From NCBI GenBank assembly GCA_013141115.1, contig JABFRP010000002.1:1166647-1230646 (forward strand): DNA of 64,000 nucleotides. The letters run 5' to 3'. The DNA comes from Ferruginibacter sp. (lineage in GTDB: Bacteria; Bacteroidota; Bacteroidia; Chitinophagales; Chitinophagaceae). Of the stretch, positions 60,481 to 64,000 are shown in pieces (the first letter of the stretch is position 1; every line of letters begins with the position of its first letter). The notes beneath the pieces were generated by a model, which was not told where the DNA came from, ran no database searches, and was given only the letters and a program-made list of their open reading frames with translations. Position numbers and translations under genes: made by a program.

Positions 60481-63426
60481 TTATAACGTTCTCTTTACTT
60501 CCACTTCTTCAAATGCCTCAACTATATCATTTACTTTAATATCGTTGTAGTTTTTAATAGTTAAACCACACTCCATACTGCTGGTAACTTCTTTGGCATC
60601 ATCTCTAAAGCGTTTTAAACTTTGCAGTTCGCCGGTAAATATTACAATACCATCACGTACTAAGCGGATGCGGTTGTTACGGGCAATTTTTCCGTCCAGT
60701 ACAAAGCATCCGGCAACGGTAGCTTTATCAAACTTATAAGTTTCTCTTATTTCCACATTACCCAGTATTTTCTCTTCCACTGTTGGTTCAAGCATACCTT
60801 CCATGGCGCTCTTAATTTCCTCAATGGCGTTGTAAATAATAGAGTACAGTTTAATTTGAATGGCTTCGTTTTCGGCCAAACGTGCTGCCTGAATTGAAGG
60901 ACGAACGTTAAAACCTATGATGATAGCATCAGATGCATTGGCCAAAGTAACATCACTTTCGCTAATAGCACCTACGGCTTTATGAATAACCCGTATTACA
61001 ATTTCTTCGGTACTTAATTTTTGTAAACTATCGCTTAATGCTTCTACCGATCCATCCACATCACCTTTAATAATTACATTCAGTTCTTTAAAGTTTCCTA
61101 ATGCCAAACGACGTCCGATCTCATCAAGGGTAATATGTTTTTTAGCCCTCATACCTTGTTCACGTAAAATTTGTCCACGCTTGTAGGCGGTTTCTCTTGC
61201 TTCTGCTTCGTTGTCAAATACTTTAAATGTTTCACCTGCTTGTGGGGCACCATTTAAACCTAATATTAATACCGGAGTAGATGGTGGTGCTACTTCTATG
61301 CGTTGGTTACGCTCGTTGTACATAGCTTTTACCTTACCAAAGTTTTGACCAGATACGATCATGTCTCCCTGGCGCAGGGTACCATTTTGTACAAGTATAG
61401 TGGCTACATAACCACGACCTTTATCCAGCGATGCTTCAATAACTGTTCCGTTAGCTACTTTTGAAGGATTGGCTTTAAGCTCTAAAATATCTGTTTCCAG
61501 TAATATCTTTTCAAGCAACAAGTCAATGTTCTGTCCTTTTCTGGCACTTATTTCCTGGCTTTGGTATTTACCGCCCCAGCTTTCCACCAAAATGTTCATT
61601 ACAGAAAGTTGTTCTTTAATTTTTTCAGGATTAGCACCATCTTTATCTACTTTATTAATAGCAAATATCATGGGTACATTTGCAGCCTGCGCATGAGAGA
61701 TGGCTTCTTTTGTTTGCGGCATCACTGCATCATCTGCAGCCACTACAATTACTGCAATATCTGTAACTTTTGCACCACGGGCCCTCATAGCGGTAAACGC
61801 TTCGTGACCAGGTGTATCCAGGAATGTGATGGCACGGCCGTTGGCCAGCGTTACTTCGTACGCACCAATATGTTGTGTAATACCTCCGGCCTCACCGGCA
61901 ATTACGTTGGTGTTTCTGATATAATCCAGCAAAGATGTTTTACCATGATCTACGTGCCCCATGATGGTAACAATAGGGGCTCTTGGTTTAAGATCTTCTT
62001 CATTGTCTTCTTCCTCATCTACTTCCAGTTCTGCTGCATCTTCCACACCAATAAATTCCACATCATATCCAAACTCGCTTGCCACCAGTTCAATTACATC
62101 GGCCTCCAGGCGCTGGTTAATAGATACCATTATACCCAAGCTCATACATTTACTGATAACCTCTGCAAAACTTACATCCATTAAATTGGCCAGTTCGCTT
62201 ACAGAAATAAATTCGGTTACCTGTAGTTTGTTGGTTTCCTCGGGCCCTCCGGTTTGTTCAGCATGTTCATCTCTCTTCGCTTTTCTATATTTTGCTTTCA
62301 GGCTTTTGCCTCTTCCGCCTGCGCCAGCCAATTTAGCTTGCGTTTCTCTTAATTTATCCTGAATTTCTTTTGCATCGATTACTTTATCTTCTCTTCTGCC
62401 GTGTGCGCCGTGCGATCCGCCGGTACTGCCGCCTCTGTTAAATCTTCCGCCACCAGCACCACTGGTATTAGTTCCGCCGCCTTGTTGTGGTGGTCTTCTG
62501 TTTTGTGTATTTTGCCCTGCTCCGCCGCCTTGTTGGCCCTGGCCTTGCTGGCCCGGAGGACGTTGTTGCTGGTTGCCGCCACCTTGACCTTGATTTGGTT
62601 GTCCGCCTTTTTTCTCAATAGGAATGCGTTTGCGTTTCCGCTTATCTTCACTTTCTCTTTTTGGCCTGGTATCGTTATCAACAGGTAATTGTATTTTACC
62701 CAAAATTTTAGGGCCTGTTAATTTATCTGCCTGAATATTTTCGATAACCGGCGCATGATTTTCTGGTGGAGCTTCAACAATTGGTGTGGGTATTACAACA
62801 ACAGGCTTTTCTACTTTTATTTCTTCTGCAGGAGCAGATTTTTTTTCTTTATGCTTTTCCTCAGCTTTAGGTGCTTCCACTTTTGGTGCTTCAGGCTCTT
62901 CCTTTTTCTTGGTTGATTTTTTAGGCCTTGTTGATGAATCTATTGCATCAAGATCTATCTTATCTAAAACTTTAGGGGCTTCAATTTCAGGAGCATCAAT
63001 TTTTGTTACTTCAGTTTTGGGTGCTACCTCTTCTTTTTTAGCTTTTGGTTCTTCCTCTTTTTTTACTTCTGCAACTACCACCACTTCGGGTTCAACCACT
63101 TTTACCGGCTCTACTACCGCTACCGGCTTTTCTTCTTTGGGTTTAGCTGCTTCTTTTTTCTTTATAGAAAGATCTTCTTCGTCCTTTTTCTTTTTAAGAT
63201 CTGCAGACCCTTTTGACAATTCAACCTGCTCTGCTTTTTGCTTTGCCGCCTTATCCTGCTGAAACTCCGACTGCAAAACACGGTACATAGAATCCGAAAG
63301 TTTTGAAGTGGGCTTCAATTCATCGCTATTAAATCCTTTTGACACAAGAAAATCTACCAGGGTAGATGTACCTATGTTAAATTCTTTGGCCGCAGCCATC
63401 AACCTTGGTGTATTTACTTCTGACAT
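60481..63426 (-). CDS. infB: Translation initiation factor IF-2
   Basis: The 981-residue protein starts with an IF2_N domain (about residues 1-60), then a Lys/Glu/Pro- and Gln/Gly-rich disordered linker (about 60-400), the GTPase domain with [12 protein letters not shown] near residue 487 (G1), [15 protein letters not shown] (G3) and NKVDKDG (G4), and the C-terminal domains that bind fMet-tRNA. It is downstream of nusA with a gap of 134 bases. The gene is transcribed towards the SurA-like gene and ends at a terminator. Confidence 0.95.
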   Translation of the reverse strand: MSEVNTPRLMAAAKEFNIGTSTLVDFLVSKGFNSDELKPTSKLSDSMYRVLQSEFQQDKAAKQKAEQVELSKGSADLKKKKDEEDLSIKKKEAAKPKEEKPVAVVEPVKVVEPEVVVVAEVKKEEEPKAKKEEVAPKTEVTKIDAPEIEAPKVLDKIDLDAIDSSTRPKKSTKKKEEPEAPKVEAPKAEEKHKEKKSAPAEEIKVEKPVVVIPTPIVEAPPENHAPVIENIQADKLTGPKILGKIQLPVDNDTRPKRESEDKRKRKRIPIEKKGGQPNQGQGGGNQQQRPPGQQGQGQQGGGAGQNTQNRRPPQQGGGTNTSGAGGGRFNRGGSTGGSHGAHGRREDKVIDAKEIQDKLRETQAKLAGAGGRGKSLKAKYRKAKRDEHAEQTGGPEETNKLQVTEFISVSELANLMDVSFAEVISKCMSLGIMVSINQRLEADVIELVASEFGYDVEFIGVEDAAELEVDEEEDNEEDLKPRAPIVTIMGHVDHGKTSLLDYIRNTNVIAGEAGGITQHIGAYEVTLANGRAITFLDTPGHEAFTAMRARGAKVTDIAVIVVAADDAVMPQTKEAISHAQAANVPMIFAINKVDKDGANPEKIKEQLSVMNILVESWGGKYQSQEISARKGQNIDLLLEKILLETDILELKANPSKVANGTVIEASLDKGRGYVATILVQNGTLRQGDMIVSGQNFGKVKAMYNERNQRIEVAPPSTPVLILGLNGAPQAGETFKVFDNEAEARETAYKRGQILREQGMRAKKHITLDEIGRRLALGNFKELNVIIKGDVDGSVEALSDSLQKLSTEEIVIRVIHKAVGAISESDVTLANASDAIIIGFNVRPSIQAARLAENEAIQIKLYSIIYNAIEEIKSAMEGMLEPTVEEKILGNVEIRETYKFDKATVAGCFVLDGKIARNNRIRLVRDGIVIFTGELQSLKRFRDDAKEVTSSMECGLTIKNYNDIKVNDIVEAFEEVEVKRTL

Positions 63427-63560
63427 TCGTTTGTTTTATTCTGCTTTTTGCTTTACTAAAAATTATCAGACAGCATTATCATTAGATATTAATTCATTGG
63501 CTTATCGTTTTGTTTTACCCAATTCATTCATAAAATAATAATGTTGCTTGCTTGTTAATA

Positions 63561-64000
63561 TTACTCTTTACTAAATTCTTCTTTCAATATCCTTCTAACT
63601 TCTTCGATAGTTTCTTTTTCCAGATCTGTTCTTCTTTCCAATTCCTCTGCACTAAGGTCCAACACCGAACGACCGGTATCGCATCCTACTTTTTTCAAAG
63701 CTTCAATTACCCATGGTTCAATCTCATCGGTAAATTCATCCAGGTCAATATCAAACTCTTCTACTTCGCCTTCATTATCACGGAACACGTCAATTTCAAA
63801 ACCGGTTAATTCGCAGGCTAACTTAATGTTTACCCCTCTTCTGCCAATGGCAAGCGATACCTGGTCTGGCTTAAGATAAACATTAGCATGCTTAGCTTCC
63901 ATATCCACATCCATGCTGGTAATTTTAGCAGGAGTTAAGGAACGCTGAATTAATAATTGTGTATTAGCTGTCCAGTTAATTACGTCGATGTTTTCGTTCT
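63561..64000 (-). CDS. nusA: Transcription termination/antitermination factor NusA (C-terminal part)
   Basis: Only the last 146 residues are in the window. They contain the KH-domain segment PDQVSLAIGRRGVNIKLAC and the acidic tail EFDIDLDEFTDEIEPWVIEAL, followed by helical repeats ending ILKEEFSKE. This is the Bacteroidota NusA C-terminus, which lacks the long acidic repeats of E. coli NusA. Its place just ahead of infB is the classic nusA-infB order. The gene runs off the right edge. Confidence 0.93.
   Translation of the reverse strand, partial: NENIDVINWTANTQLLIQRSLTPAKITSMDVDMEAKHANVYLKPDQVSLAIGRRGVNIKLACELTGFEIDVFRDNEGEVEEFDIDLDEFTDEIEPWVIEALKKVGCDTGRSVLDLSAEELERRTDLEKETIEEVRRILKEEFSKE

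Overview
The window looks like chromosome of an AT-rich Bacteroidota, most likely a member of the Chitinophagaceae or a close relative. The signs are a type IX secretion (T9SS) C-terminal sorting domain, several TAnnTTTG-like -7 promoter boxes (the Bacteroidota consensus), few Shine-Dalgarno sequences, families typical of the phylum (DUF4251 lipoprotein, GH63-like glucosidase, PepSY membrane proteins, KilA-N and GxxExxY genes), and a nusA-infB cluster. No species assignment is possible from sequence reading alone.

Layout. 1-4187: the start of an AraC-family regulator diverges from a tight five-gene operon (NTF2-like, lipoprotein alpha/beta hydrolase, two-domain carboxymuconolactone decarboxylase, dienelactone-hydrolase-like enzyme, cupin lipoprotein). 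All five products carry an export signal. 4188-13400: mostly housekeeping and metabolism (HD hydrolase, GH63-like glucosidase, HipA-like kinase with DUF3037, AI-2E-type transporter, DEAD-box helicase, thioredoxin/peroxiredoxin cluster). 13400-24150: exported or membrane proteins, including small lipoproteins, a large T9SS propeller protein, an exported degenerate AAA+ protein and a free-standing CcoO/CcoP-like dihaem cytochrome, with two truncated copies of a gene leader between them. 24144-26744: DUF1826 and an amidohydrolase interrupted by two membrane helices.

26873-36318 is a defence island transcribed leftwards: hsdR, KilA-N, GxxExxY, hsdM, hsdS, then a SMEK-type P-loop NTPase and a small unknown gene. 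The hsdR/KilA-N gap and the KilA-N gene carry a cluster of palindromes all centred on GAATTC. This island is the best candidate for an undescribed system: a type I restriction-modification locus with a SMEK/STAND-like effector attached, whose 3' end may be frameshifted.

36496-48825: carbohydrate and scavenging genes (amidohydrolase-NTF2 fusion, type I pullulanase, CAP protein, GH43), a predicted papain-like protein with a lipoprotein partner, and an IorA/IorB-type molybdenum hydroxylase. A 328-bp non-coding element with terminal inverted repeats sits at 40612-40939. 49006-55295: a redox operon of GltD-like oxidoreductase, pyruvate:ferredoxin oxidoreductase and dihydroorotate-dehydrogenase-like protein. 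55652-64000: acyltransferase, tRNA-Asn, Rieske protein, HflX, a SurA-like isomerase, IF-2 and the C-terminal part of NusA. Many genes end in clear stem-loop terminators, listed individually.
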